A stretch of DNA of 64,000 nucleotides, taken from the NCBI GenBank assembly GCA_034044135.1, contig CP139021.1, positions 6,153,635 to 6,217,634 on the forward strand. The letters run 5' to 3'. Position numbers and translations under genes: made by a program. Below, piece by piece: positions 42,350 through 51,272 of this stretch. This stretch comes from Flammeovirgaceae bacterium SG7u.111. Its GTDB lineage: Bacteria; Bacteroidota; Bacteroidia; Cytophagales; Flammeovirgaceae. The notes beneath the pieces are model-generated. The model saw only the letters and a list, made by a program, of their open reading frames with translations. It searched no databases and was not told the DNA's origin. How positions within the stretch are numbered: position 1 is the stretch's first letter; each line of letters begins with the position of its first letter.

Positions 42350-44821
42350 ATGAAACAATTACGCAACTATCTACTAGTAGTAGGCTTCGTTATTGCATTA
42401 ACTACCATGTCCATTGCCCAAGTGAAACACGGAGGAGGGGCAGCTTCACAAGATGCCGAAACAATGATAGTGGGTCAAGTGATCGACTCAGAAACCAAAG
42501 AACCCATCGAATTTGCCACGGTTTCCGTATTCAACCCAAGTGACAACTCGCTCATGGGTGGCTCCATCACCAATGAAAAGGGGAAATTTAAGGTTATAGT
42601 GCCTTTAGGTACTTACAAGGTAAAAGTAAGCTTTGTGTCTTTTGAAGACCTTGAAATAAGTAACGTAACCGTTGGTCAAGGTAAAAAAATAGCAAACCTT
42701 GGGGAAATAAGCCTTTCGGAGTCAGCAGAAATGTTGAGTGAAGTGGAAGTAGTGGCGAAAAAGGGGCTGATGCAAATAGAAATGGACAAGAAGGTGTTTA
42801 ATGCCGGGCAAGACGTTTCGAACATAGGCGGAACGGCTGCAGATTTACTTGATAACATTCCATCTGTCACGGTAGATGTAGAAGGGAATGTAGAGCTAAG
42901 AGGAAGTAGCAATGTTCGGATCTTGATAGATGGACAGCAATCAGGTCTGATTGGTATCGACGGATCAAGCGGGCTTCAAAACATCCCTTCCAACCTTATT
43001 GACAAAGTAGAAGTGGTAACCAATCCCTCGGCAAGGTACGATGCAGAAGGCATGGGTGGAATTATCAATATCGTATTGAAAAAAGACAAGAAAAATGGAG
43101 TGAACGGCACGTTTGATATGAACCTTGGTATTCCGCATAACCATAATGCCTCTATCAATATGAACTACAGAAGAGAAAAGCTAAACTTCTTTGGACTATA
43201 TGGTATCAGGTATAGGGAAAGCCCGGGCTCTGGTTACACAAAAAGGTCTCTTTTTGATGAGAACGGAGAGTTGACTTCTCGCCTAGACCAACTGAGTGAT
43301 TTTTCTCGTAATGAACTTTCTCATACTTTCCGTTTTGGTGCGGACTATAATATTGATTCTAAAAATACGCTAACAGGCTCTTTCCTTTACAAACTCGGAG
43401 ACCAAAACTCTCTTTCACATGTTGACTACTATGACTATGACAATAGTGGTAACCTTACAAGCGCTAGTATTAGAGATAGTGATGAGACAGCAGATGACAA
43501 TAACTTAGACTATTCATTGGTCTATAGAAGAACTTTTGATACGAAGGGCAAGGAATTCACTGCAAATGTACAATACACAAGCAATTGGGAAAATGAGTTT
43601 TCCGATATCGTAGAAAAACCACTAATCGATTTAATAGCTAGCGATGAAGACCCTATTTTTCAACGGTCAACAAATGACGAAAGCCAGAGCAATTTGGTAT
43701 TCCAAGCCGATTATGAACAGAAAATAGGTGAGACGGGTATATTTGAGGCAGGGTACAAAGGAAGCATTCGTGAGATCAGCAATGACTATATTGTGGAAGA
43801 AAACATAGATGGTAGCTGGGGAGAGATAGATGGTGTAAGCAATGAATTTGTTTACAATGAAGACATCCATGCAGTCTATGGGATTTATGGGAATAAAATA
43901 AAGAAGCTTTCTTACCAAATAGGATTGAGGGCAGAAACCACTGAAATAGCAACCAACCTCATCCGTACAGATGATTACAACACAAAGACCTATACCAATT
44001 TCTTCCCAAGTGGCCATTTGTCGTACAGCTTGCCTAAGAGCAACCAAGTACAACTAAGCTATAGTCGCAGGCTACGCAGACCACGTTTCAGGTATCTGGC
44101 TCCATTTTGGAACTACAGCAATCCATGGAGTATCCGTAGTGGAAACCCAGACCTAGATCCTGAATTTACCGACTCGTATGAGATTGGGCATTTGAAAGAT
44201 TGGGAAAATGTATCTATAAGCTCTAGCATCTATTACCGTTATGCCACTGGTGTGATCCAATGGGTGAGCGAAGTGGATGAAGATGGTGTAACCTATAGCA
44301 GGCCCGAAAACCTTGCTACTGGCCAAAACTTTGGAGCTGAACTGGTCACTTCGTCCAACATTACCAAATGGTGGAAACTAAATGCGAATTTCAATTTCTT
44401 TAGGAACATTACCGATGGAGGAAACTTAGGGGAGGAATATTATGCAGACTCTTATACCTGGACTGCTGGTGCCAACTCAAAAATGACGCTGTTCGAAAGC
44501 TTAGATTTCCAAGTAATGTTCAACTACCGTGCTCCACAAGAGACCGTACAGGGAAAGCGTTTGGCATATTCTTACCTTGATCTTGCTTTTAGTAAAGATG
44601 TAATGAAGGGAAAAGCAACCACCTTCTTGAGGGTAAGCGATGTGTTCAACACCCGAAAATATAGTTCAGAGACTTTTGGAGAGAGCTTCTTTACGGAAAC
44701 CCAATTCCAACGCAGATCTAGACAAGTGATATTTGGTTTTTCATACAGACTAAACCAAAAGAAAAAACGAGGCGGTGGCGGTAGGCGTGAATATGACGGT
44801 GACGGAGGCGATATGTTCTAA
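42350..44821 (+). CDS. TonB-dependent-receptor-like outer-membrane beta-barrel protein
   Basis: 823 residues. The signal peptide ends near residue 24 (MSIAQ). Next come a carboxypeptidase-regulatory-like domain ('MIVGQVIDSETKEPIEFATV', 'YKVKVSFVSFEDLEISNVTV') and a plug domain ('DLLDNIPSVTVDVEGNVELR', 'NVRILIDGQQSGL', 'IDKVEVVTNPSARYDAEGMG', 'GIINIVLKK'). The barrel from about residue 250 is of the OMP_b-brl_3 type, ending 'QVIFGFSYRLN' plus a Lys/Arg/Gly/Asp tail (KKKRGGGGRREYDGDGGDMF). No SusD partner or TonB box is evident, so the substrate may be a peptide, metal or polymer; these receptors often act outside glycan uptake. It follows a two-component system by 213 bases. Confidence 0.9.
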   Translation: MKQLRNYLLVVGFVIALTTMSIAQVKHGGGAASQDAETMIVGQVIDSETKEPIEFATVSVFNPSDNSLMGGSITNEKGKFKVIVPLGTYKVKVSFVSFEDLEISNVTVGQGKKIANLGEISLSESAEMLSEVEVVAKKGLMQIEMDKKVFNAGQDVSNIGGTAADLLDNIPSVTVDVEGNVELRGSSNVRILIDGQQSGLIGIDGSSGLQNIPSNLIDKVEVVTNPSARYDAEGMGGIINIVLKKDKKNGVNGTFDMNLGIPHNHNASINMNYRREKLNFFGLYGIRYRESPGSGYTKRSLFDENGELTSRLDQLSDFSRNELSHTFRFGADYNIDSKNTLTGSFLYKLGDQNSLSHVDYYDYDNSGNLTSASIRDSDETADDNNLDYSLVYRRTFDTKGKEFTANVQYTSNWENEFSDIVEKPLIDLIASDEDPIFQRSTNDESQSNLVFQADYEQKIGETGIFEAGYKGSIREISNDYIVEENIDGSWGEIDGVSNEFVYNEDIHAVYGIYGNKIKKLSYQIGLRAETTEIATNLIRTDDYNTKTYTNFFPSGHLSYSLPKSNQVQLSYSRRLRRPRFRYLAPFWNYSNPWSIRSGNPDLDPEFTDSYEIGHLKDWENVSISSSIYYRYATGVIQWVSEVDEDGVTYSRPENLATGQNFGAELVTSSNITKWWKLNANFNFFRNITDGGNLGEEYYADSYTWTAGANSKMTLFESLDFQVMFNYRAPQETVQGKRLAYSYLDLAFSKDVMKGKATTFLRVSDVFNTRKYSSETFGESFFTETQFQRRSRQVIFGFSYRLNQKKKRGGGGRREYDGDGGDMF

Positions 44822-44864
44822 ACTTTCTCAACATATATTTATAACCACAAAAAACACTACAACA

Positions 44865-44898
44865 AAACCCTGGGCAAAATACTCAGGGTTTCTTTTTT
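44865..44898. terminator. Terminator between the receptor gene and the gene at 44903
   Basis: AAACCCTG (44865-44872) pairs with CAGGGTTT (44884-44891), followed by CTTTTTTT on the plus strand. The genes on either side converge. Confidence 0.8.
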
Positions 44899-44902
44899 TA
44901 CG

Positions 44903-45391
44903 CTACTTTTTACTAAAAATGCTTTTTACTATCAGCCGGTTACTCACTTGCTCGCTTGGCAACACATTTTTGATATTTTCAAACAAGGTATTCAATTTGC
45001 CTTTTGACCAATCCCCTACTCTTTGGTATTGAGCCATAACCAATTTGGAACCTTCTTTTATCTCAAACTTATACAATCTGCCACGCCCAGCAGCCATGCG
45101 GAAGCTTACATGGAGGTCTTTATCATCAATTTCTTTTTCCATCAAGGTATTATACGAATAATACACTAGCTTCCATTTCCCATCTTTCTTTGACAAATCG
45201 ACCAAATAATGCTTTGCCCTATTAATAAAGAAATACAGGTTGACACATAAAGCAAAGCCAAACAATACAACCAAGGGATAGAGTTCCATATAAATGATCA
45301 TGGCAATGGGAAGAAGTTGTACGGTAATACCCAACCAGAAAACACCGTTAAATAATCTGTTTGTAAAAATTGAATAGTCCTTATTACTCAT
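44903..45391 (-). CDS. Membrane protein with two helices and a PH-like soluble part
   Basis: The frame reaches a TTG at 45415; ATG 45391 (MSNKDYSIFTNRLFNGVFWL) is preferred, giving 162 residues. Two membrane helices ('GVFWLGITVQLLPIAMIIYM', 'LVVLFGFALCVNLYFFI') are followed by about 90 cytoplasmic residues of strand-like segments ('WKLVYYSYNTLMEKEIDD', 'GRLYKFEIKEGSKLVMAQYQ') and a final helix. This resembles bacterial pleckstrin-homology-like membrane proteins, but I would not name a family. Single gene. Confidence 0.6.
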   Translation of the reverse strand: MSNKDYSIFTNRLFNGVFWLGITVQLLPIAMIIYMELYPLVVLFGFALCVNLYFFINRAKHYLVDLSKKDGKWKLVYYSYNTLMEKEIDDKDLHVSFRMAAGRGRLYKFEIKEGSKLVMAQYQRVGDWSKGKLNTLFENIKNVLPSEQVSNRLIVKSIFSKK

Positions 45392-45530
45392 GTTTATTTT
45401 AATGTTTGAACCCAAATGTCGTCATAAATAGATTAACTGCATATGACCTTGGTAAAACCGAAAGAATGATTTTCAAACGCTTCTGATTCTATGACCAATA
45501 TTGAGAAGGCTAGAATTAAGTTACTTAACA

Positions 45531-45558
45531 AAAAAAGCAGCCCTTTTGGGGCTGCTTT
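45531..45558 (-). terminator. Terminator of the phosphate module
   Basis: AAAGCAGCCC (45534-45543) pairs perfectly with GGGCTGCTTT (45549-45558). The A-run 45531-45536 gives a minus-strand U-run just after the Na/Pi gene stop. Confidence 0.85.
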
Positions 45559-45586
45559 AGGTCTTGTCTTAAAAAACTAACTATTG

Positions 45587-46783
45587 CTAGTTCGAGGTTT
45601 GGTTTACCGGTACTTGTTCAACCTGTTCCACTTTTGGTGCAGGAATATCGCCCGAACCATTATTTGCTGTAATGTAGATCAGTACAAACGGTACTAAAAA
45701 GAAGGTAACCAACACATAAGCAAATCCTGTAATTCTATGTTTCACAGTAGCTTTACCTAAAGATTCTGCCAAGAATATTGGGATTTTCCTCAAAATAGGG
45801 ATTGGGAATAAAATTACTACGCCAATAAGGTTGAACAACAAGTGGCACAAAGCAATACTAAGAGCTGCTTCAGTCTGTGAAGCAGCAGCTATCAAAGCAG
45901 TTACCGTTGTTCCAATATTTGCACCCATTAGGAAAGGAAATGCTTTTTCAAGGCTTAGCTTGTTTGTAGCTACCAATGGTACAGTTACCGAAGTTGTTAC
46001 TGAGCTAGATTGTACGGCAGCGGTAAGGCCAGCACCCCACAAAAGGGATTGTAATGGCTTACTAAATACATACTGCTCCATTTTCTTCTGCGAATCGCCA
46101 ATCAAAAGCTTTTTGAGCAATACGGTGAAGCTTCTCAATGAGAAGAATAAAATCACGATAGAAACACCAATTACAAGCCAGCCATTACTACCTAACAAAG
46201 AAATAATAGCTTTGGCAGTAGGCTTTACAGTAACACCCATGATGCTGAACATTTTTACACCTTCATCAGCAGATCCACTGTACAAGAAACTTCCGATAGT
46301 ACCACCTATAGTAGATAGAAAACCAAAGAAATATTCGAGAGGGAAAAGAACCAAAACTACGATAAGGTTAAAAAAATCATGAACCGTAGCCGCCGAAATC
46401 GCTTTGCCTATTTCCGCCTTACGGGTAAGGTGACCTAAAGCTACAATCGTACTTGTTACACTAGTGCCAATATTTGCACCCATAATCATAGGGACAGCAT
46501 TTTCCAGCGTAATTGCTCCAGAAGCAACAATGGCAACAATCATAGAAGTAGTAGTAGAGCTACTTTGCACAAGTGCTGTAGCCAAAAGACCTACAAAAAG
46601 CCCTATAAATGGATTAGATGTAGCTAGCATTATTTCTTCAGCGACTCCTTTACCCAACAATTTAAAGCCTCCGCTCATTAGGCTAAGAGAAACTAAAAAC
46701 ACAAATAGCACTAACAACACCATGAGAACTCTCTTAATTATCTCGTTCACGTTTGGTGCTTTTTTTAATTCTGCAATTGCCAT
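45587..46783 (-). CDS. Na+/phosphate cotransporter family protein (NptA-like)
   Basis: 398 residues with eight or more membrane helices arranged as two inverted repeats. Each repeat has a QSSS motif ('ALVQSSSTTTSMIVAI', 'AAVQSSSVTTSVTVPL') and a 'MGANIGT(S/T)VT' motif ('IMGANIGTSVTSTIVAL', 'LMGANIGTTVTALIAAA'), the hallmarks of the PF02690 transporters. The C-terminal PhoU-like domain found in longer YjbB members is absent, and the tail is short ('APKVEQVEQVPVNQTSN'). It moves phosphate with Na+ across the inner membrane. It lies 46 bases after the porin gene on the same strand, so both are probably one operon. Confidence 0.92.
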   Translation of the reverse strand: MAIAELKKAPNVNEIIKRVLMVLLVLFVFLVSLSLMSGGFKLLGKGVAEEIMLATSNPFIGLFVGLLATALVQSSSTTTSMIVAIVASGAITLENAVPMIMGANIGTSVTSTIVALGHLTRKAEIGKAISAATVHDFFNLIVVLVLFPLEYFFGFLSTIGGTIGSFLYSGSADEGVKMFSIMGVTVKPTAKAIISLLGSNGWLVIGVSIVILFFSLRSFTVLLKKLLIGDSQKKMEQYVFSKPLQSLLWGAGLTAAVQSSSVTTSVTVPLVATNKLSLEKAFPFLMGANIGTTVTALIAAASQTEAALSIALCHLLFNLIGVVILFPIPILRKIPIFLAESLGKATVKHRITGFAYVLVTFFLVPFVLIYITANNGSGDIPAPKVEQVEQVPVNQTSN

Positions 46784-46829
46784 TACTTTAAAATTTGAAT
46801 TGTTTTAGGTGATTTTTTATTAAATGCTG

Positions 46830-48107
46830 TTAGAAAGAAAGTTCAAGTTGTAGCCTATATATCAGTGCTTCTTGCTCCGCTTCTTCTTTTTGATAGCTAA
46901 TATCAGTTTGGGCTTTTACCTTATGCCCTATAATATACTTGGAAAGCCCTAGCGTATATTCGGTTATTTCATTACTCCTTATCTCGTCTTGTGGGTCTAT
47001 AAAAGTGTACCTACCTGCTATTTCCCAATTATTCTTGAACAAATACCCAACTTGCATATTAAGCCCTGTTCCTACATAAAACGTCTCCAAGTCTCCATCA
47101 GAAGTTTGGCTTACAATAGGACTCACCTCAGAGGTACTTCTAGTAGTATACTCTCCCATAAAAGAGAATCCATTATATTTGAACATCGCATCTACATACC
47201 ATGAAGAAAGGTCTGTAGGTCTTGATAACAAATCACCTCTTTGCCCCTGAGCTCTAATCGCATTATCGTTATAATCGAAACTCACACCTACTGAAAGCTT
47301 AGGCGTTTTTTCACGAGCTAGGTCCGAGCCAGAATAATCTCCTTTGCCACTGAACTTTCCGAAAGGCAAAAATTCCAACCTTCCTGTGTATCCATACCCT
47401 TCGTGGGAAACACCTTCTTTATTATTTGAGAAATTTTTCCCTTCCCCTCTCGATACCGATAAAATTTCTCTTACCACAAACTCGCCAATATTAAAATGGT
47501 GGCGGAGCTGTAAACCTAAATCACGATCTATATTATATTTCTTATTGAGCAATGATCTATCTACCAATTGTAGATTGGCAGAAGAAATCACCCTTTCTCT
47601 ATTCCCTGGCAATTTAGTTTGCCCTGCCCATAGGGTAAAATTCCCTATAAAATTGTATTTCAATACGGCATCTAATATCTGCCCTCCTAATACATCCGCT
47701 TCAAACTTGAAACCTACTCTAGGGTTAAACAAATAACCATCGGCTTTCACCCTAGCTCTCCTTACATACATATCCCTTGAAAACCCATTGTTTTCCGAGC
47801 CATTCATCAGCCGCTTGGCATCAAATCGAGTTTGCACCCTAGCCCCATATTTTACTACTGATTTCGATTTACCAGCAATAAACTCTATTTGCCTTCCCGT
47901 AACTGAATTCTTGTGCAAAAAACGCTTTTCTACTGATGTAGCCGAATCTGGCTTTAAAGCAAGTGCTGCGGTAGGATGAATAGTTTTTGAGGTAGATAAT
48001 GCTCCTAATAGTGGACTTGAGCTTTCCGTTTGTTGAACAACAGAATCGGTTTGAGCTAAAACTCCAAACGCTGCAAAATTAAAAAATAAGACCGCTAAAA
48101 ACTTCAC
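46830..48107 (-). CDS. OprP/OprO-type (phosphate-selective) porin
   Basis: 425 residues starting with signal peptide MKFLAVLFFNFAAFGVLAQ. After an N-terminal low-complexity part (about 20-75) the barrel begins with 'KYGARVQTRFDAKRLM' and continues with alternating strands typical of the O/P porin family: 'MYVRRARVKADGYLFNPRVG', 'AVLKYNFIGNFTLWAGQTKL', 'GYTGRLEFLPFGKFSGKGDY', ending in the terminal Phe of 'YRLQLELSF'. Family members let phosphate or polyphosphate through the outer membrane. The adjacent Na/Pi carrier supports this substrate. Phosphate regulation is likely, but I see no clear PhoB box. Confidence 0.88.
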   Translation of the reverse strand: MKFLAVLFFNFAAFGVLAQTDSVVQQTESSSPLLGALSTSKTIHPTAALALKPDSATSVEKRFLHKNSVTGRQIEFIAGKSKSVVKYGARVQTRFDAKRLMNGSENNGFSRDMYVRRARVKADGYLFNPRVGFKFEADVLGGQILDAVLKYNFIGNFTLWAGQTKLPGNRERVISSANLQLVDRSLLNKKYNIDRDLGLQLRHHFNIGEFVVREILSVSRGEGKNFSNNKEGVSHEGYGYTGRLEFLPFGKFSGKGDYSGSDLAREKTPKLSVGVSFDYNDNAIRAQGQRGDLLSRPTDLSSWYVDAMFKYNGFSFMGEYTTRSTSEVSPIVSQTSDGDLETFYVGTGLNMQVGYLFKNNWEIAGRYTFIDPQDEIRSNEITEYTLGLSKYIIGHKVKAQTDISYQKEEAEQEALIYRLQLELSF

Positions 48108-48847
48108 TATATTGTAAACTGAATGTTTAATTATACCATACTTACCATTAAGTAATGGTGCAATGATCAGTTTTAAAATTCAACTAAAATTGAATATATA
48201 TTGAACCTATTGTTAAGTATTTGAAACACCAGCAATATTTATCTACAACAAAAAACTAAATAAACAAAAATAAAAATCTAAAATAAAATTAATATATAAA
48301 ATATTATTCTTAAAAAATTATAATAAAAGAATTTTAAATAACCTTAAGTATAAAAAACAAAATAATCAATAAAAATCAAATTCTTTGTTATGTAACATGT
48401 TTATTCTAAAAAGCAACTATTAAACATCTTAATTTTATGTTAACTAATTAATCACAAAGATTCTATTATTAATAAGATTATTGATAGTTAGTATCTATAA
48501 AATAACATCGCTAAGAATTATCAACAAAATTCGATATTACACTAAAACAGTTTAAAATGATCTTAAAGTCATTTTTTGGAAATTTCATAAACACTAAAAA
48601 AAACATTTGACAATTTTATTTATTAAATTAATTGTACTTTTCAGTGAATAAATACAAAATCCTATATTAAATTTTAACATTAAATTTTATTTAGGTTAAT
48701 ATTAAAACATATTAATTCATATTAAATTAACTAACCAAACACATAACATGTAAAAAAACACGCCACTAATGGCTGTTAACTTCGGTTTAAAACAAAAAAA
48801 ACCAGAACAAAGATGTTCTGGCTTATAAATTACGCTGGGGTAATCAG
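48108..48847. other. 740-base very AT-rich spacer
   Basis: No gene is visible on either strand. Bases 48241-48360 contain 12 G/C of 120. Two near-consensus DnaA boxes occur, TTATCTACA (48239-48247) and TTATCAACA (48518-48526), each one mismatch from TTATCCACA. The end near 48847 holds the terminator of the aldo/keto reductase gene, and the end near 48108 must hold the porin promoter. Confidence 0.55.
48793..48821 (-). terminator. Terminator of the aldo/keto reductase gene
   Basis: CCAGAACA (48802-48809) pairs with TGTTCTGG (48814-48821); the A-run before it gives a minus-strand U-run. Confidence 0.8.
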
Positions 48848-49750
48848 TTAAGGCATTGGAAAACCTTGTGCTGCTACCAATATTTTATACCACATTTCTC
48901 TGGTCAACTCTAATTTTTCTGCCTCTATCGCCACTCTCAACCTTTCCAATTTTCCCGAACCTACTATGGGCATTATCTTAGCCGGGTGCATAAGTAGCCA
49001 AGCATAAGCTACTTCATCTATACCTGTAGCCTCTACTTGTTTTGCCACTTGTTCAAGCTGGGCTTTCACCCTTATCCCCTTCGCATCTTTAGGTTTAAAA
49101 ATCTGCCCTCCTGCTAGCGGTGACCAAGCCATGGGCTTAATTCCTTCTTTAAGAAAAAACTCAATGTTTTCATTTTGGAAATGTTCCACGCAATAAGGTG
49201 ATATCTCGACCTGGTTGGTAACTAATTTTCCAGAAAAATGGCATGCAAGCATCTCGTACTGCATAGGAGTGAAATTAGACACACCAAAGTTGAGCACCTT
49301 ACCCGATTGCGATAGGTCATCGAAGGCCTTTGCAACTTCAGCAGGATCCATCAATGGGTCTGGTCGGTGAATCAATAATAAGTCGATCCGGTCTGTCTTG
49401 AGCTTTTTGAGGGATTCTTCGGCACTACCTATTATATGAGCGTAGCTTGTATCATAATGATTCATTTCTCGCTTAGGATATTTCCCTGAAGTAAGCTTAA
49501 TACCACACTTAGTAATCACCTCTAGCTTGTCCCTAAGGCTAGGATCGTGGCTAAGGGCATCACCAAACAAATTCTCACATTCATAGTCCCCATATATGTC
49601 AGCCAAGTCCATAGAGCTTACGCCCATTTCCAAAGCCTGATTGATATAAGTAGATAAATCTTTGGGAGATATCCCCCAGTCTGTCACGCGCCATAAACCT
49701 AGCACAATGCGAGAAAGATGTAAGTTTTCGGATAAGGTTATTTTCTCCAT
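48848..49750 (-). CDS. Aldo/keto reductase
   Basis: The frame opens at 49834; ATG 49750 (MEKITLSENLHLSRIVLGLW) gives the family N-terminus, 300 residues. It is a TIM barrel with the catalytic residues in place: D and Y in 'MDLADIYGDYECENLFGDAL', K in 'VITKCGIKL', H in 'DLLLIHRPDPLMDPAEV'. 'VLNFGVSNFTPMQYEML' and 'AWSPLAGGQIF' bind NAD(P)H with 'PIVGSGKLERLRVAIEA'. It resembles the YdhF branch of AKRs. The substrate is unknown. Confidence 0.92.
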   Translation of the reverse strand: MEKITLSENLHLSRIVLGLWRVTDWGISPKDLSTYINQALEMGVSSMDLADIYGDYECENLFGDALSHDPSLRDKLEVITKCGIKLTSGKYPKREMNHYDTSYAHIIGSAEESLKKLKTDRIDLLLIHRPDPLMDPAEVAKAFDDLSQSGKVLNFGVSNFTPMQYEMLACHFSGKLVTNQVEISPYCVEHFQNENIEFFLKEGIKPMAWSPLAGGQIFKPKDAKGIRVKAQLEQVAKQVEATGIDEVAYAWLLMHPAKIMPIVGSGKLERLRVAIEAEKLELTREMWYKILVAAQGFPMP

Positions 49751-49904
49751 GTTTTCAAATCTGTTAATTAGCAAAACTGTATCTGCCACAAGATAGTGAT
49801 ACAAATGACTTTGCCCAACGCTTTGGCAAATCATCTTCTGAAGCTAACACTTAGGGCATTATTCAAAAAACAGGAAGCTTCCCCCTTTTAGATTGCTTAT
49901 TCCT

Positions 49905-49912
49905 TATTTTTG
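49905..49912 (+). promoter_or_regulatory. Possible -7 box upstream of the yehS-like gene
   Basis: TATTTTTG matches TAnnTTTG and lies 24 bases before ATG 49937, a plausible distance for a short leader. No certain -33 element is seen. Confidence 0.35.
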
Positions 49913-49936
49913 CAGTTCACAATCTTTTTATACCAT

Positions 49937-50407
49937 ATGAACAACAATGATATTCTTCGACGTGTCCGCTACACCTTTGACTTTAGCGACTCCAAAATGA
50001 TTGCACTTTTTGCCCTTGCTGATAAACAAGTTACAAGGGAAGAAGTGAGCAACTGGCTGAAAAGAGAAGAAGATCCTGACTTTGTTGCTTTGTATGATAA
50101 GGATTTGGCTATCTTCCTGAACGGACTGATAAATGACAAACGGGGCAAGCGTGATGGGGAGCAGCCTAAACCTGAGAAAACCCTCAACAACAATCTTATC
50201 CTGAGAAAGTTGAAAATTGCTTTAAACTTGAGAGACGACGATATGTTGGAAATTCTTTCCCTTGCCGATTTCAAACTAGGCAAACACGAGCTTAGCGCCT
50301 TTTTCAGAAAACCTACCCAAAGCCAGTATCGCCTTTGTAAAGACCAAGTCCTTAGAAACTTCTTGCACGGTTTGCAACTCAAGTATAGAGAAGCAAACCC
50401 ATCCTAG
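49937..50407 (+). CDS. DUF1456 (YehS-like) protein
   Basis: ATG 49937 (MNNNDILRRVRYTFDFSDSK) is chosen over the upstream in-frame start because it gives the family N-terminus; 156 residues. The protein consists of two similar halves: 'NNNDILRRVRYTFDFSDSKM...KEEVSNWLK' and 'NNNLILRKLKIALNLRDDDM...KHELSAFFR'. Each ends with 'LA.FLNGLI' or 'LRNFLHGLQ'. This tandem DUF1456 layout is that of E. coli YehS. The function is unknown; it is a soluble helical protein. It is followed by rdgB on the same strand after 191 bases. Confidence 0.92.
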   Translation: MNNNDILRRVRYTFDFSDSKMIALFALADKQVTREEVSNWLKREEDPDFVALYDKDLAIFLNGLINDKRGKRDGEQPKPEKTLNNNLILRKLKIALNLRDDDMLEILSLADFKLGKHELSAFFRKPTQSQYRLCKDQVLRNFLHGLQLKYREANPS

Positions 50408-50598
50408 TAACACTAAGTATAATTGCACCAAACCAATAAAAACTACATAATCTTATAACAAACATGACTAATGCCCTGTGCTTTTAGCCTTTAAGGTTTT
50501 AACTTTGGTAACCAATAACTTACTAACTAAAAAGCTCCTGCCTGAAAAGGGTGGACGATAGCTATAAAAAATTTGATTTCACCTAAAATGTTACAAAA

Positions 50599-51192
50599 AT
50601 GAAAATTTGCTTTGCAACAAACAATCGACACAAAATCGATGAAATTCAGAAAATTCTAGGAGATAGTTTTGAAATATTGAGCCTAGATGATATTGGTTGC
50701 ACAGACGAGCTTCCCGAAACTACCGATACATTGGAAGGTAACTCCAAGCAAAAAGCCGAATATGTATGGAAAAACTTTGGCATCGACTGCTTCGCCGACG
50801 ATACTGGACTTGAAGTGAGAGAGCTTAATAATGCCCCTGGTGTTTTTTCTGCCAGGTATGCTGGCCCTAGTAGAAATGATGACAAGAACATGGATTTACT
50901 GCTCCAAAGGCTTCATAATACGCCTGACAGAAAAGCAAGGTTCCGTACCGTGGTAACGCTCGTGATTGATGGAGAATTTACCCAGTTTGAAGGAATAGTA
51001 AACGGACACATCACCCATGAAAGAATTGGGAATGGTGGTTTTGGCTATGATCCTATCTTCACCCCTGATGGTTTTGAAGGTACTTTTGCACAAATGAGCA
51101 CGGAAGAAAAAAATAGTGTAAGCCACCGAGGAAGAGCTATAAGGCAGCTGGTGAACTACCTAGAAAAAAGTACTGCCGACCTAGAGCAATAG
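50599..51192 (+). CDS. rdgB: dITP/XTP (non-canonical purine NTP) pyrophosphatase
   Basis: 197 residues of the HAM1/RdgB family. 'CFATNNRHKIDEIQKIL' is the nucleotide-binding start, 'DETLEGNSKQKA'-type region reads 'DTLEGNSKQKAEYVWKNFGI', 'CFADDTGLEVRELNNAPGVF' holds the catalytic Asp pair, 'SARYAGP' follows, then 'GNGGFGYDPIFTPDG' and the closing 'SVSHRGRAIRQL'. It hydrolyses dITP, ITP and XTP to monophosphates, keeping deaminated purines out of DNA and RNA. Length and all motifs are standard. Confidence 0.97.
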   Translation: MKICFATNNRHKIDEIQKILGDSFEILSLDDIGCTDELPETTDTLEGNSKQKAEYVWKNFGIDCFADDTGLEVRELNNAPGVFSARYAGPSRNDDKNMDLLLQRLHNTPDRKARFRTVVTLVIDGEFTQFEGIVNGHITHERIGNGGFGYDPIFTPDGFEGTFAQMSTEEKNSVSHRGRAIRQLVNYLEKSTADLEQ

Positions 51193-51215
51193 ACATCTAC
51201 TTTTTAGGAAACAAA

Positions 51216-51247
51216 AAAATCCCCATGCTGTAAGACGTGGGGATTTT
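51216..51247. terminator. Bidirectional terminator between rdgB and asnS
   Basis: AAAATCCCCA (51216-51225) pairs with TGGGGATTTT (51238-51247) between two convergent genes. Confidence 0.85.
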
Positions 51248-51272
51248 GCATATAAATAGTTTATTTTCTCCT

